Shown one piece after another: positions 13,527 through 25,913 of a DNA stretch of 64,000 nt. Under the pieces are notes generated by a model. It was given only the letters and a program-made list of their open reading frames with translations, searched no databases and was not told the DNA's origin. This DNA comes from Tetrahymena thermophila SB210 (lineage: Eukaryota > Ciliophora > Oligohymenophorea > Hymenostomatida > Tetrahymenidae): assembly GCF_000189635.1 (NCBI RefSeq), contig NW_002476570.1, forward strand, positions 682,001-746,000, in the 5' to 3' direction. The position numbers were made by a program, and so were the translations under genes. The stretch's first letter is position 1. Each line of letters begins with the position of its first letter.

Positions 13527-15086
13527 TCATAATAATAAAATTACAGAAAGAAGGAATGCAAATATATTTATTTTTAATAAAATTGAACTTTTTTCAGCAA
13601 CTTGTGACGAATCTGCAGAACACATGCCATTCTAAGAAGTATAAATACAAAAGTCAGAATTTTATATGCAATCTTGCTAACTAAATTTTGAACAATTAAC
13701 AATATTAGAGCATGATTCTGGTGTATCTTTATAAAACACACAACCTTAGTTTTATGAGCAATTCTACTATGAATATTTTTAACAGTTTAATTAAGCATTA
13801 TCTTAGCATGTTCCTTGAATAGATACATCACAAAATTTATTATTGGCAGTACACTGGTCTAGTGAGAAGGCTGAGCATAAGTCTTAATTTTAATCACTAC
13901 AACTCAAAAATTAATACACACAATAAGAAGTTGATTAACAAGTAGCTTAGTTTAATCCATTACAGTTAATATTACTACTTAATTAACAGCTTCCTATTTC
14001 TGGTTAAAATACACACTTACTTGAGGCAGAAAGGCAATCTGATTATTTCAAATTTTAGCAATAATTTTTTGAAGAACAGTTACCAGTAAATTATTAATAA
14101 GAACAATAGCTTGAGTATTATTAGCAAAGAGAGCTCTAGCTATTGTATTATGAACAACCGAAATCTTATTTATTTTAACAAACCGTTTAAGAAGGATTTG
14201 ATGTACAAATAGAGGAGTATTGTTAACTTTCACATTACTGCTAATTTAAAGTAGTGCAATCTACTATAATACTACAAATATTATTTATCCAAGCGCAACC
14301 AATATTTTATGCACAAGTAGTTTAATCTAATAAACCAGCACATGTGGCATTCGTAACTTTATTAGTGCAAGTATATGGTGTTTGAATTTAATAGCAAAAC
14401 TATGATGCATTGTTACAATCACTCAAAGATAGCTTTCCACAGATAGAAGCATCAGATTTATTCGTGCAAGAAGATGGAGTTACTTGCTAAAAACTGCAAA
14501 AATTAGAATCAGCCATGCAATCAGGACCACTTAAATTCTTACAATACGATCCTAAATCATTACAACTCTAAGGAGTAGTGATACTGTATTAGCAATAAGA
14601 GCTAGCTGCAAGACAATCAGATTTATTTTTGAAGCTACATAAAGTTTAATCCTTTGATGCTTAACATTAAAATTAAGAGCTACAGTAATTTGAGGAATTT
14701 GTACATTATTGTTAATTCTTTGAGCTACAATTAAATCCATCTGAAAAGTTTTCACACTTAAATATGCTTTACCAGTTACATCTCTATCCTAAATACTGAC
14801 ATTAAATATAAGATGAACCCTAGCAAGAAACAGACCTATCTAATTAGCATCCTCCGCTCATAGCAGGTTAATAAATGCACTTATCGTTGGCACTGCAAGT
14901 TTTTAAATCTAATTTACTGCATCCAAAGTCTCTACTTGTACAAAATATATTTGAATTATTCTCTACCCACTTACATCCTGTTGTCTATTGGCAGCTATCT
15001 TAGCTCTAAAGAGCAGAGCATTAATCACAACGAATAAATGTCAATATCAAATGTAAAATAAATATTATGAAAAGAATCATATTCAT
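13527..15086 (-). CDS. Cysteine-rich repeat surface protein, GPI-type (copy 1)
   Basis: One exon, 519 residues in the ciliate code. The N-terminus (MNMILFIIFILHLILTF) is a signal peptide; the last about 20 residues (SSILLKINIFAFLLSVILLL) are hydrophobic and stop abruptly, as in GPI-anchored proteins. In between, the protein is built of short cysteine-rich units of the form C-x3-5-L/F-x4-6-C-x6-8-C with S, Q, N and T, for instance CTTLNQQQCESQQYSSIC. Such proteins coat the ciliate cell and cilia; immobilisation antigens have the same overall build. It lies 274 bp from a second gene of the same build and orientation. No catalytic domain is present. Surface location is inferred; membership of a named antigen family is not established. 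Confidence 0.82.
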
Positions 15087-15360
15087 TTTATAAAGTATTT
15101 AAATTTAATTTTCTAATTTTTTGTAAAAAGGAATAATTAATAATTAATTAGATTGACTTCTATTTATTACTGATATTAAAATTGATTGCTTGATTGCTTA
15201 CAAAAAAATAATTAAACAAATTTACTTTAATTTAAAGATTATTAACATTAAACAATTTAATAAACATTTAATATTCTATATATTTATTTATGTATCAGAC
15301 ACTTAAATGTTTATTAAGCATTAAGTTTAAACTAACATAATACAAATTATACTTTTTAGG

Positions 15361-16887
15361 TCATAATAAAGTGATGTAAATTAAAAACATTTTTAGTAAC
15401 GAAAATAATATTTTATTTGAAAAGATTTTTATATTCTAATTAATAGATATGCATGAACCTCCAGCAATATAGTTGCAGACATCCAGAGAATTTTAGCAAT
15501 CAGTTGAAGATTTTGTGGTACAATCTAAAGAAGCTTAGCATATATCTTAAATCTGACCAACCCATTCACATTACTAACTATTGTTGCATGAAGCAATATC
15601 AGTAGGACATTGTATAATTGAATCACTGCAATAACCCTATTGGCTTACTTAGCATTTAGATCCTTGTAAAGTGCATTAATTTTTATTCATTATTGAGCAA
15701 ACATCACCTTGGATATCTTAACATGAGCTAAATACAGATATGCAATATGGAAAGCTAACGCAATCCATTCTACTCTTTTATGAACATCCTAAGCTACTCT
15801 TTATAGTGCAAGTTCCTTACTCAGGTGTATATATGCACTGGTTCTAGTAAAACTGACATTCGTAACCAGCTAAATTGGAACACATGCCATTTGATGAGCA
15901 TTATCCTACAGGAGGAGTGTATATACAATATTATTAATTTAATTTGCAGTCCATCAGAGATTTAATAGAACAGTTAAAAGTTGGGTTATTTTAACAAGTT
16001 GGAGTAGGCTATTAGCATAGAGGGTTGTTTTAACAATCATTCAAACCTAGCTTAGTGCAATCAACAGGACTTGAACACACTCCTTATACGTTATCAAAAT
16101 TACAATTATTACTTGTGCAATCGCTTTAATTATTAAAGTTAGAGCATTGAATTACTTGCACGCAAGTAGGCACATTTAAAGTACAATATTTACTACTCAT
16201 TTAGCAATCTTCTATAGTTTTTTAAGCACATATGTTGGGTGAAGTATTATCAACACAAGTAAAAGGGGTAGTTTAAGTAAATGAACAAAAATCTTAATTA
16301 CTTAAACAGTCATCAGAAGATAGGTTTTCGCAAAATCCTTTATTATAAGAACAAGATTCTGAAACAACAGATTAATACGTACAATAATTGTTAGCTGTCA
16401 AGCAATCTTATTTAGCTAAATTTTTGCATTTTTATCCATCTACATCTCTGCAAATATAATTTGATTAGCAAAAATCAAAATTTTAGTTGCATTAATCCTC
16501 ATTTAATCCTGAGCATCCAAACCCTGAACCATGACTTTCACAATCTTATATTGAAGTCCATATGCAATTAGTATTTTTCAAGCAATCACTTATGCCCAAC
16601 TAATCACAACCTAAAGATGCTTTTTAATTGCAAAACCCTTCTTTTCCTGGTAAGAACTAGCAACCAGGAGCGATTAGACATAACTTTGAATTATTGCTCA
16701 AATCTCCACAATTTTAATTTGTATTTAGACACTAATCCTTCGTTGTATCATGTTACCAATTACAATTGCTATTAGATTAACACTATTATTGATGAGTATA
16801 AATTGAGCAATCAGCAGAAAAAACAATTTAAAATATTCTAAAAATAACTAAAATGGTTAGAAATTATCCTTAAAGTAACTTTTACAT
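15361..16887 (-). CDS. Cysteine-rich repeat surface protein, GPI-type (copy 2)
   Basis: One exon, 508 residues, 5' neighbour and paralogue of the gene at 13527-15086 (both minus strand). Signal-like N-terminus (hydrophobic through residue 23, then SADCS), the same Cys-rich units throughout (CKNLAKQDCLTANNYC and similar), and a hydrophobic C-terminus (ILFSLLKMFLIYITLL) fitting GPI attachment. The two proteins are alike in architecture but clearly diverged, so the duplication is not recent. ATG at 16885-16887 is chosen because it directly precedes the hydrophobic leader. Extracellular coat protein by inference; ligand and serotype role unknown. Confidence 0.82.
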
Positions 16888-17676
16888 TGTTTTGTAGTTT
16901 TATACACTATTAAAATTTGCTTTATTTAAAAAAAATATTATTCTTTATTATACTTTTTAATGACTAACTAGATATTTTATTTGAATTCTTAAAGCACTTT
17001 TTTTTAAAGATTGATATAAATAAACAAATGGTAAGAGAAATATTTTGTAAAAAAATAATAGAGTTTCATCAAATGTATAGTAGAAAGAAATAATTTTTTT
17101 TTGAAGATTTAACCAAATAATTAATGTAAGTAAATTAAATATTTTTAATTGATTTATTTTTTTTTAACTGGATGAATGAAATTTATTTTTAACTCTAAAA
17201 TTTTTTAAATTCACATATTTTTGTATTAAAAAAACTTTATAATCAAAAGGTAAAGATTTTTTTAATTTCGTTTATTCAATTTGTTTTAATATTTAATATT
17301 TTATTGGTTTTTAAATAATTACTACTAAAAATAAAATAATAAAACTTTCTATTTTATTACCTTATCAGAGTATTTGTTTATTTTAAAATTAGAATATATG
17401 CTTTTTTTTAGAATATTCTAGTTTTGTATAAAGACTTAAATCAAAAGTTTTAATTACAATATTATATTAACTTGAAAGTATACTTTTTTTTTGAGAAAGT
17501 TGATTTAAGGATCTATTTTATTTTATGTTTATACTATAGAGATTTTACACCAGAACTAGTTTTTTATTTATATATAAATAGTTTATTTGTATAATTTATT
17601 TAATTTAGAAAATCAAATAAAAAATAAATAATTAAAAAGTTATTCGTTTTTAAATATATCAATCAAATACAAAAAG
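16888..17676. other. Divergent intergenic region
   Basis: About 790 bp separating a minus-strand gene from a plus-strand gene, so it should hold both promoters. Only AT-rich sequence with T and A runs is visible; no motif could be assigned. Confidence 0.55.
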
Positions 17677-20600
17677 ATGTAAGACGCTTAGCAAGATTAA
17701 CCTTAAATTGGAGTGATATAGGATATTCAAGGTTAAGACAATCCAATTAGTTTAGATGATGAATAGCTTTATAATCTTCCTTAAAAAATATATGTTTAAA
17801 TTAGCCAATAGTATCAAAAAAGAAGAAAAGAATTATCAAATGAAAAGTAGGATTTGTACACATAAGAAATTCAAATTCTGGTAAAAAAAATAGATGATGT
17901 ATTAGAATAGCATTTGTACTCATGGGAAAAATAAAAAGACTGGAAGTTTAATCTTCCTAAGACTGCATTTGAAGGAGATAGAGCTCCTATTTAATTCTTT
18001 TAACCTCCTAGAGTTTATGGAAATCAAGCCTTAAATAGATTAACTCCAGAATAAATTGCATCTATTAAATAAACAGGATAGTTTGTTGTCAATGGAAATA
18101 CTGAAGATTCTTCTACAACTTGGAGATTGAATTCTTGGATCGTAAGAGGAAAAAATTATATAAAGTAATGTTGGTTTTCAGGAATTGGTAGTTGTTTTCA
18201 CTAGCTCGTTTAAATTAAGTGTAGATTAGGATGGAGGTTTGCCTTTAATTACCATATTTTATAGTAAATACTTACTCCTAATTTTTTCGATGGATTTATT
18301 AGCATAGCCAGTGTTGCTTCTAAGATACTCAATTTAACTTTTGGTGTGAGAAAAGTTTAAAAGTACAATAAAAACTAAATAGTTGATGAAATTATAAGAG
18401 ACTGGAATAAAGAAACCATAAAAATGCATCATCCAGAAATAAAGACAAGCTTCTTTGAATTTATTTTTAAAAATGAAAATGACAGAAAGACTTTAAGCGA
18501 AGATATTAACGAATAGCAAAAGTAGGAAATAAGGAATAGGCTTGAAGGTTTTGAAAAATTAACTCAAGATTTTGAAGTTGATGCAAATAAATTAGAAGCA
18601 AGTAGATTGAGTGAGTTCGAAGAAAAAAATATAGAAGAAAACGATGCTCTATTCGAAATATATTTGGAGAAACAAAAGCTTTTATTTAGTATGATTAGGT
18701 CTTCTAAGTATATAAAAGATCAGCTAGTTTAAGAACATTTAATAGAGCTAATAACAGCTACTTAGATTGTCAAGCGCTATTATTATATGCTAGAATAAGA
18801 ATTAAATAACTATACTGATTAAGTATCAAAAGAAATAACTGAAAGACACTAAATAAGGTCAAGAGTATAACTCTGGAAAAATGATAAAATTAACGAGTTA
18901 GTTCAAGCAAAGAAAATAAAATTGTAAAAAGAGTTCAATTAAAAAATAATTAAAGAATTAAATGAAAACAAACTTGATTCATATGTAGTTTTATTCAATA
19001 GATTTGTTCAATTTTAGGAATAACTGAAGAGTTTGTATAAGTAGAATTACAGCAGAATTCAAAAAAAGAATACAAAGCCTTGCAGAGTTTTCGAAACTTT
19101 CTAATAAAATATGAAGCCTTACAGGGTCTTAAACCAAATTAAATCAAACGGATAAATCGAATATTTCTTTGATTATGGTAAGACTTACAAAACTCCTACT
19201 AGCTTCTTCGGATGGAGATTAGTTTTGCAATTAGTTAGGTACAAAGTTTGGACAAAGAATACATTTGTCACATTAATAGATAATCTTTTGAATAGCTACT
19301 TTGGGTTAAAAGCGCTATTCAAGCTACGTCCATTTTATGCAGATTAATCACTTAATAGATAAACAGGTCAAGTAGTAGGCTGCTATTTAATATATCCTTA
19401 TATCTTTCGTTTAATAGAATCTTTGAAAGGAATCAAAAGAACTATCTAAGATTTTGAAGCTCAACCTGATAGAGGTCTTTTCGGAAAAAGCTTTGCCCGT
19501 ATTTTTAAGTATATAGAATGTCTAATCAGATTTGTTATATCAATCAGTTTTGTTGGAGTTGGAGTGCCTGTAGTTATTTTAATTAATAGTATTGTTAGTT
19601 TCATATTAGCAATTACTTCATGGGCTTGGATTCCTGTAACTTTAGTAGGTAGGTGGCTTATCCATCTTCTATTATGGGATTTTGATTCTCCTAATAGAAA
19701 GTCAGGGTACTATTATCCTGAGAACTACTAAAGATATCAAACTTATTAATTTTTACCTTTAATTAATACAGTACTTGATTTGGTTTTAGGTACTTACTAA
19801 GTAGGCTCCAGTGTGGCAAGTGCATTTGTTCTTCATCCAGCTCTTTCTCTACTCAGCTTTGCAAAATCTATCATAAGATATGTAGGATAAAGTATAAGTG
19901 ATGGTATCATGTGCAAAATCACCTCTAAATTAGGTAGATAACCTGAAATCGATACTTTCATAGCTTGGAAAATTAGAGGAGCAGGAGTCACTCGTTAATA
20001 TAGCTATTCAATGGATATAGAAGATGTGAAATTCTTGATGAGAGCTCATTTAGAAAGAATAGAACTAGAAAAATACTAATAAAATCTGGTTGAAAAAATA
20101 ATGTAGCCAACTGATATTTTCTAATAACTATCTAGAAAGCTGTTTTAATTTTATGCTCTCGAATAACCAAACTTCTAAGTAATTAACTCCAGTATTGATT
20201 TGTACATGAATATTTTGAATAGATAGATTTAATAAAGAAAAGAAAAATATCCTACTCTCCCTAATTGTAACATAAAATTTACCTAAGAAGAGCTTTCAAT
20301 TATTTTCTTCTAATGCTAAAATCTGATTAAAAACTTTGTTGAACCTAGAAAAATGGAATGGATTTTCAAATAGTATGATGTAAAACCTGACGATTATAAA
20401 GCCTTAACAGAGAAGTTCTTAATTTCAATATTCTCAGATGAAAACATTTTGTATCCAATTAGTGAGCTCGATAAAAGAATAGAAATCAAAACCTAAAAAT
20501 CAGGCAATTTCGATTCCATATAGAGAATAATTTAAGGTTAGACTCATATTAATACATTCACAGCTTCAATTTAGCCAGCTTTTAAGAAATACAAATCCAA

Positions 20601-20778
20601 TTTCTTGTTTCCATTTATTTAAGCTACAGATGTACAATTTAATTACTAAGAAAAGTAAAAGGACTACGAAGGTTATTATCGCTAAATAAATCCTTCTTGT
20701 GAAGCTTTCAACTTTAACTATAAAGACTATTTAAGTATAACCCAATAAATTCGTTAATAACAAAATGTTAATAACTGA
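17677..20778 (+). CDS. Large membrane protein of unknown function (1033 aa)
   Basis: Uninterrupted frame of 1033 codons ending in TGA, with strongly protein-like composition and many conserved-looking aromatic/proline patches, so it is surely real, but I do not recognise the family. Visible parts: Q-rich acidic N-terminus; region with WRLNSWIVRGKNYIKQCWF and a nearby cysteine pair (about residues 150-180); a charged, helix-rich middle (about 250-480) with coiled-coil tendency; two related short motifs, KPCRVFETF and KPYRVLNQI (about 467-490); two hydrophobic blocks at about 612-665 and 694-745, each long enough for two membrane passes; a hydrophilic C-terminal third. No signal peptide. No catalytic motif seen. 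Function not assigned. Confidence 0.85.
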
Positions 20779-21341
20779 AAATTTTGTTGAGTTTTTGTTT
20801 TTACAAACATTTATTTCGTTTGTTATTTTTTTTAAATTGTGCTAATTTTATCATTTACAAGATACAAAAATTTGATTATTATCCATTTATGAAATCATCT
20901 TAAATTATTATAAATTGCTAATGTGTTCAGTGTAATAATATAATTTTTCATATTATCTTTTACTAGCATATAACTTAAATTTTAAAAGAAAATTTAGATA
21001 TTTCTAAATATATTTAATTTAAGAAAAAAAAATGAATGCTTTTTAAAAATTTTTAATATTTTATTTTATTTAAATCACTTTTTAATTATTTTTTATTTTT
21101 ACTTAAAATAAAAATATTTAATACTTTTCGAAATTAAAACTTTTTCTGTTTTAAATTAAATGGAAATAAATTTTCTTAAAATGGTATTATAAAATGATTA
21201 ATATCATCTAAAAAAGCATGTGACTTTAATTTTTATTATTTACATCAATACCCACTATCAAATCTATTTCTAAACAATAATAAATGCTAAAAATATTTCA
21301 TTTATTTATAAAAAATTATTAGAATACTTAGATTGTGTTCC
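20779..21341. other. Intergenic, no gene seen
   Basis: AT-rich stretch between the orphan membrane protein and the first tRNA gene. Nothing supported in it. Confidence 0.55.
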
Positions 21342-21413
21342 GGTTCCATAGTATAGTGGTTAGTACTGGGGACTTTAAATCCCTTGACCTGGGTTCGAAT
21401 CCCAGTGGGACCT
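21342..21413 (+). tRNA. tRNA-Gln, anticodon UUA (reads UAA)
   Basis: 72-nt cloverleaf: 7-bp acceptor stem (GGTTCCA with TGGGACC), 4-bp D stem, 5-bp anticodon stem GGGGA/TCCCT enclosing loop CTTTAAA, 5-bp T stem CTGGG/CCCAG with loop TTCGAAT, discriminator T. The anticodon TTA pairs with UAA, a stop in the standard code. In ciliates such tRNAs carry glutamine, matching the in-frame TAA codons of all genes here. No intron. A run of five T at 21418-21422 is a fitting Pol III terminator. Confidence 0.97.
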
Positions 21414-21973
21414 TTGCTTTTTGATAAAATATTTAAAATACTTTATATTTAGTTTAATGAAAAAATTGATATAAAAAATTTGTTTGTTTACAATTTTTTA
21501 TATTTTCTATTTTTTCAAAAAATAATTTAAATTTATTCTTTTACAAACATTTTATTTTATTTAATACTTTCCATTAGTCTAATTAATATAATTTTATTTT
21601 CTTATTTTTATTTTTAAATATTATCCTACTTTTAAAATATACTAATTTTATAAATAATTAGTAAAATTATAAAATTATGTTTGATTTATTTTATATTTTT
21701 TTCTCTCAAAGTTATTTGACATATATTTGATATTAAATGGCTTATACATTTAATTTTCATGTAAAAAGATAAAGTAAGTATAATGTTCTCTTGGCATAAC
21801 TAAAATATTTTAAATTTATTTCATAATCAATTTATAAAATTTATAAGAGGTATATTTATTTTAATTTGATAAACTAAATTATTATTTTTCAAGAAAAAAT
21901 ATGAAAGTTAAAAAGCTTTAAAATGAAGAGAAGTATATTTTGAAGAATTTCTATTTTCATTATATCATGTTCT
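21414..21973. other. Spacer between tRNA genes
   Basis: 560 bp, AT-rich. No further tRNA, no protein-like frame. Confidence 0.6.
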
Positions 21974-22045
21974 GGTTCTATAGTATAGCGGTTAGTACTG
22001 GGGACTCTAAATCCCTTGACCTGGGTTCGAATCCCAGTAGGACCT
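21974..22045 (+). tRNA. tRNA-Gln, anticodon CUA (reads UAG)
   Basis: Same 72-nt fold as the UUA gene upstream. The anticodon loop is CTCTAAA, so the anticodon is CUA and the tRNA reads UAG. It differs from the UUA gene at four positions: the anticodon base, one D-loop base, and a compensated pair in the acceptor stem (C-G becomes T-A). A run of ten T at 22048-22057 follows. Intronless. Confidence 0.97.
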
Positions 22046-22214
22046 GATTTTTTTTTTGAAACAAATAATTTGATAAGATAAAATTTAGTAATGACTTAGA
22101 TTCATTAATAGATTAATAAATTCTTTATAATGACAGAATTTCTTTAGTGTAATATCTTTTTTATTTCATGCTATTATATAATTGTAATTATGAAAAACAT
22201 AAATTTCAGTTGTG

Positions 22215-22286
22215 GGTTCTATAGTATAGCGGTTAGTACTGGGGACTCTAAATCCCTTGACCTGGGTTCGAATCCCAGTAGGACCT
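22215..22286 (+). tRNA. tRNA-Gln, anticodon CUA (reads UAG), second copy
   Basis: Identical over all 72 bases to the gene at 21974-22045, 169 bp downstream of it, on the same strand. The flanks are unrelated, so only the gene body is conserved. A run of five T at 22289-22293 can serve as terminator. Confidence 0.97.
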
Positions 22287-22630
22287 TCTTTTTGTTATTT
22301 TTTAAGCTTTTTTTTTATTCTGAAAAATAATTTATCAATTAAATTAATTTTTTAATTTGAAATTCATTACAAGATTTTTATTCTATTTTCTCTAAAAAAT
22401 AATTAAATTATACATTTGAGTTATAAATTTTACATTGATAATTTTAAAGTAAACCTTAAAGATTGATATTAAATTTTATTGTTATAAAAAGAAATTTAAA
22501 ATTAGCTAATAAATAAATAATTAATAGAATAGATAATTATTTATTTAAAATTTTTAAATTCGTATTATAAATATATTTACACATACAAAAATTAATAGAT
22601 TTATCTTATTATTTGTTTAAAAATTGATTT
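22287..22630. other. Intergenic, no gene seen
   Basis: 344 bp of AT-rich sequence after the last tRNA and after the 3' end of the minus-strand coiled-coil gene. Nothing supported. Confidence 0.55.
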
Positions 22631-25239
22631 TCATATCCCAATTAATATTTTATTTTCTGAAGCCTTTTGCTAGAATTCTTTACTAACATCTTTGTACAAC
22701 TTATGTTTATATGTAATCTATGGAGTCTAAATTAACTGAGGGTCTATCTACAAAGATTAAATTAGATTTATGGATTTTCCAGTTTTTTCTGTAAAATTAA
22801 AATGTGATGAAGTTAAATTTTTAGTGCTGATCTACCTACTTCCTTAAGCAGCTAAAATTTATTTTTTTAACTATAAATTATTTTTTAACAGAAAATTAAT
22901 TAATACTTTAAGGCTTGAAACTATATTTGAATCCTTTAAAATTTTAAAATATTTAAGAAGCACTCTGAGCGTCTTACTTCCAACTCTCAGAAAGGTAAAA
23001 CTTATTTTTATCTTTTAGCTTTATTTAAGGGTCATCTTAAGTTTCTTATAGAAGCTTTTCTTTTTCAACCTTAGGTATTTTGCTATGGCCAAAAGTTAGC
23101 TGGTATATTTAATCTAAAAACTTATCACTGCTTATAAAGAGTTTTAATGTTTTTCTATAAAATATAAAATTTAATAAAATAAAATCCTAAGGTTGAGTGA
23201 TTACAATTTGTCTTTGTTGCTGAATTAGGAGAAAGGAATCTCTTCGTCATTTAATATCTATAACTATCCTTTTAGAGTAGATTATGTCCTTTTTAAATTT
23301 GCATTCTACAAAGCAATTTATTCTCTAATTATTTTTAAATTTAAGATAAAGCTCATATTAATTATAAAAAAATATACGCTTTTTAAGTTGCTCTCCTTCT
23401 TTAAATATCTTTTTTTGTCTCATGAATACAATCTAATAAAATTTATTCAAGCTCTGATCTTTAAGAATAAGTTTATGAAAGATTAGCTTTCACTTTTCTA
23501 ATTTTTGTTTAAAATATTATGAAGGTAAGCAACACATATTTAATATAAATTACTTAGAATTAGCCTTTTCTTTATCTATAACTACTCTCAATTATTTGAT
23601 AGTTTCTATATATTTTTATTCGTTCTATAAAATAAATAAAAAATTTAAAATATTTACACAAATATTTATCCATTGAAAAATTTTTTATTTAAATAATTTA
23701 AATTTTTAAAAATCATATTTATTAATCTGTAATTACCTCTTTTAATAATGCTACCTCTTATTGAAGTTCTTCAATTTCACTCATAGGTTACTAAACACTA
23801 CCATAAGTTTAATATCTAGATTCTTGTATACTCCCAGCATTGTTATCAAGCAATTTAACTCTTGATTTAGAATGATGTGTTTAAGCTCTTTGAGAGGAGA
23901 AAAAATTTTATTGAGTTTGAACATTTGAAGAAACTTAAGTGGGGACTGTAGTAAATTTATTATTCTTTCCAGACATATTATACTTTACTTCACTCAAAAA
24001 TATATCTTCATTTCGTTGGTTCTAGGATGTGAAAGGACGAGTGTCTGATATATTTTCATTATCAACAAAATCTGCCTACTAATTTTAAAGCAACTAACTT
24101 ACACCCGTGTTTAGTGTATTATATTGCTACATATTTCCAACCTATTGCTAAATTTAATGTTAAGTGTCTTTTTATTCTGCTGCTCTAAATTTGTACAACT
24201 GTAAAAGTTCAGACTTTAATGCTTTATTTTCCTTTTTAGTTTCTTTTTTTTAAGAATTAAAATAATTATATCCATATAAATTCAATTATCGAAATTATTA
24301 CCGATCACAAATCCCTCATAATAATTTTTATCTTCAGTAAGAACTTTTTGTTTGAATTGAAGCTCTTCAATTTATCTCTCTTATTCTTTGCATGTTCTAT
24401 CTAATCTTAGAGCTTCTGCTTTGAAATAATCCCTCTCTTCAGTTAAGATATTCATTTTATCATTGGCTTTTTGGCGTAATAACTCATCATCCATTTTCTT
24501 TTTAAGAGCTTTTAATTCTTTTGAAACAGTGTACATTTATTCTTTGAATACAAACAAGAATTCTTCTTCGCTTTTCTTCATCTTCTCATTGATTTGCTAG
24601 TGTATATCCTTAATAACATTAAGATAAATAAATACTCAATTTATATAATGGAATAGTCTTTATTAATTTTTTGTTTTGTTAATTCTATTTTAAATTGTTC
24701 TTACTAACACATAGTCTTATAGCTTGTTATATGCTTCAACGACGTTTTTTTTCATTTAGGGAGGTTATTAATCTGCATTGTAATCATATTTATCATAATA
24801 CTACAGATTTTACTGACTTGAAAGAAACTATTTATCGCTATTACCTAAAATTAATAGAAATATTTATTATTTTTATTTAATAATTTTTATAATAAATTCA
24901 TATTCAATACTAGCTAGCCTATGATTATATCTAAATTATTCCTATATCTAATCAATTGCTAGCGATTGAATTAAAGAAAGAAAAAAAGCAGTAGCGGCAA
25001 TAGCCTATGAATTTACTCATGTACGAATAGTTGTTATTGATTTATTATGAAGATTTATTTGTCTAAAATGGATCATTTGGTTATGTTCTTTCCTACTTTT
25101 AATTGTTAAACTCATCTTCGATAACTACTTTTTAATCTCCATCTTAATCTTAAAAGTCAATATCACCATCTTAATTATTTGCCAAAATGTTATTGTTTTC
25201 GTTGTTATCTATCATATTCCCATTTATTAATTTGCTCAT
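22631..25239 (-). CDS. Coiled-coil protein, ten exons, function unknown (possibly ciliary)
   Basis: Exons on the minus strand: 25239-25017, 24844-24705, 24608-24302, 24242-23737, 23624-23554, 23497-23378, 23324-23205, 23154-22978, 22870-22836, 22788-22631; every junction keeps phase and has GT..AG, giving 618 residues. Parts: N/D/Q-rich N-terminus (1-75); a predicted coiled coil of about 150 residues (INEKMKKSEEEF, then TEERDYFKAEALRLDRTCKE); a low-complexity linker; a second helical block (EIEELQQEVALLKE, ILLDCIHETKKDIQRRR); a conserved-looking C-terminal patch (FLDQIYQLTFG). This build is common in axonemal and basal-body proteins, which is why a ciliary role is suggested; I cannot name the family. 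One exon is only 35 nt, so transcript support would matter most there. Confidence 0.82.
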
Positions 25240-25913
25240 TTTAGCTTTATCCCAAGATCTTCAATATAATATAATATAAGATATCAAACAACGTAAGAGT
25301 TTACTATTCTGTTATATTGTTGAGCTTAAATGTGTAGAAAAGTCAGTATTAACTTTTTTTGTATACCTACTTAATTAAATTATAACTCAATTAAAAACTA
25401 ATATATTTAAAAGTAAAGCAAATCAAAAATTCATCAAATAATTAATTAATTGATTGATAGAAAGATATATATACATTCATAAGTTAAAAATTAATCAGTG
25501 TATTGTATTTAAGTAATATTATATGCAAAAATCATTTAAACAATCATTTAGGACGAATGAAACTTATTCCTAAAAATATAATTGATCTGTTTATAAAATA
25601 ATAAATTCATTATTAACTATTTAATCATAAAATTAATATTTTAATGAATAAGGTAGTCTATGATATGACTAATTAATTATATTCTACTATCCTAATTGAA
25701 GTAACACCATTTTAAATTTATGCTATGAAATTTCCATATATAGTGAAAACTACTTTTTGATAAAACTTAAACATACAAAAAAACAATTTTAAATAAACTA
25801 ACTCTCTTCTTTTTTAAATATTTTCTAAATGAAAAATATAATTTTAATTTTTATTAATTAACTTTGATATTGATTTTTAATTAGTATTTAGGAATATTTC
25901 TATTAAGTTTAGC
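25240..25913. other. Intergenic, no gene seen
   Basis: 674 bp between two minus-strand genes, AT-rich. It should hold the promoter of the coiled-coil gene; no motif assigned. Confidence 0.55.

Noticed and set aside
13527-16887. Cysteine-rich pair as antifungal/defensin-like or toxin genes
   Set aside because: Length, repeat layout, signal peptide and GPI-type tail fit ciliate surface coat proteins better.
24695-24880. Plus-strand 61-codon frame
   Set aside because: It is antisense to exon 2 and flanking introns of the coiled-coil gene, whose exon phases fit.
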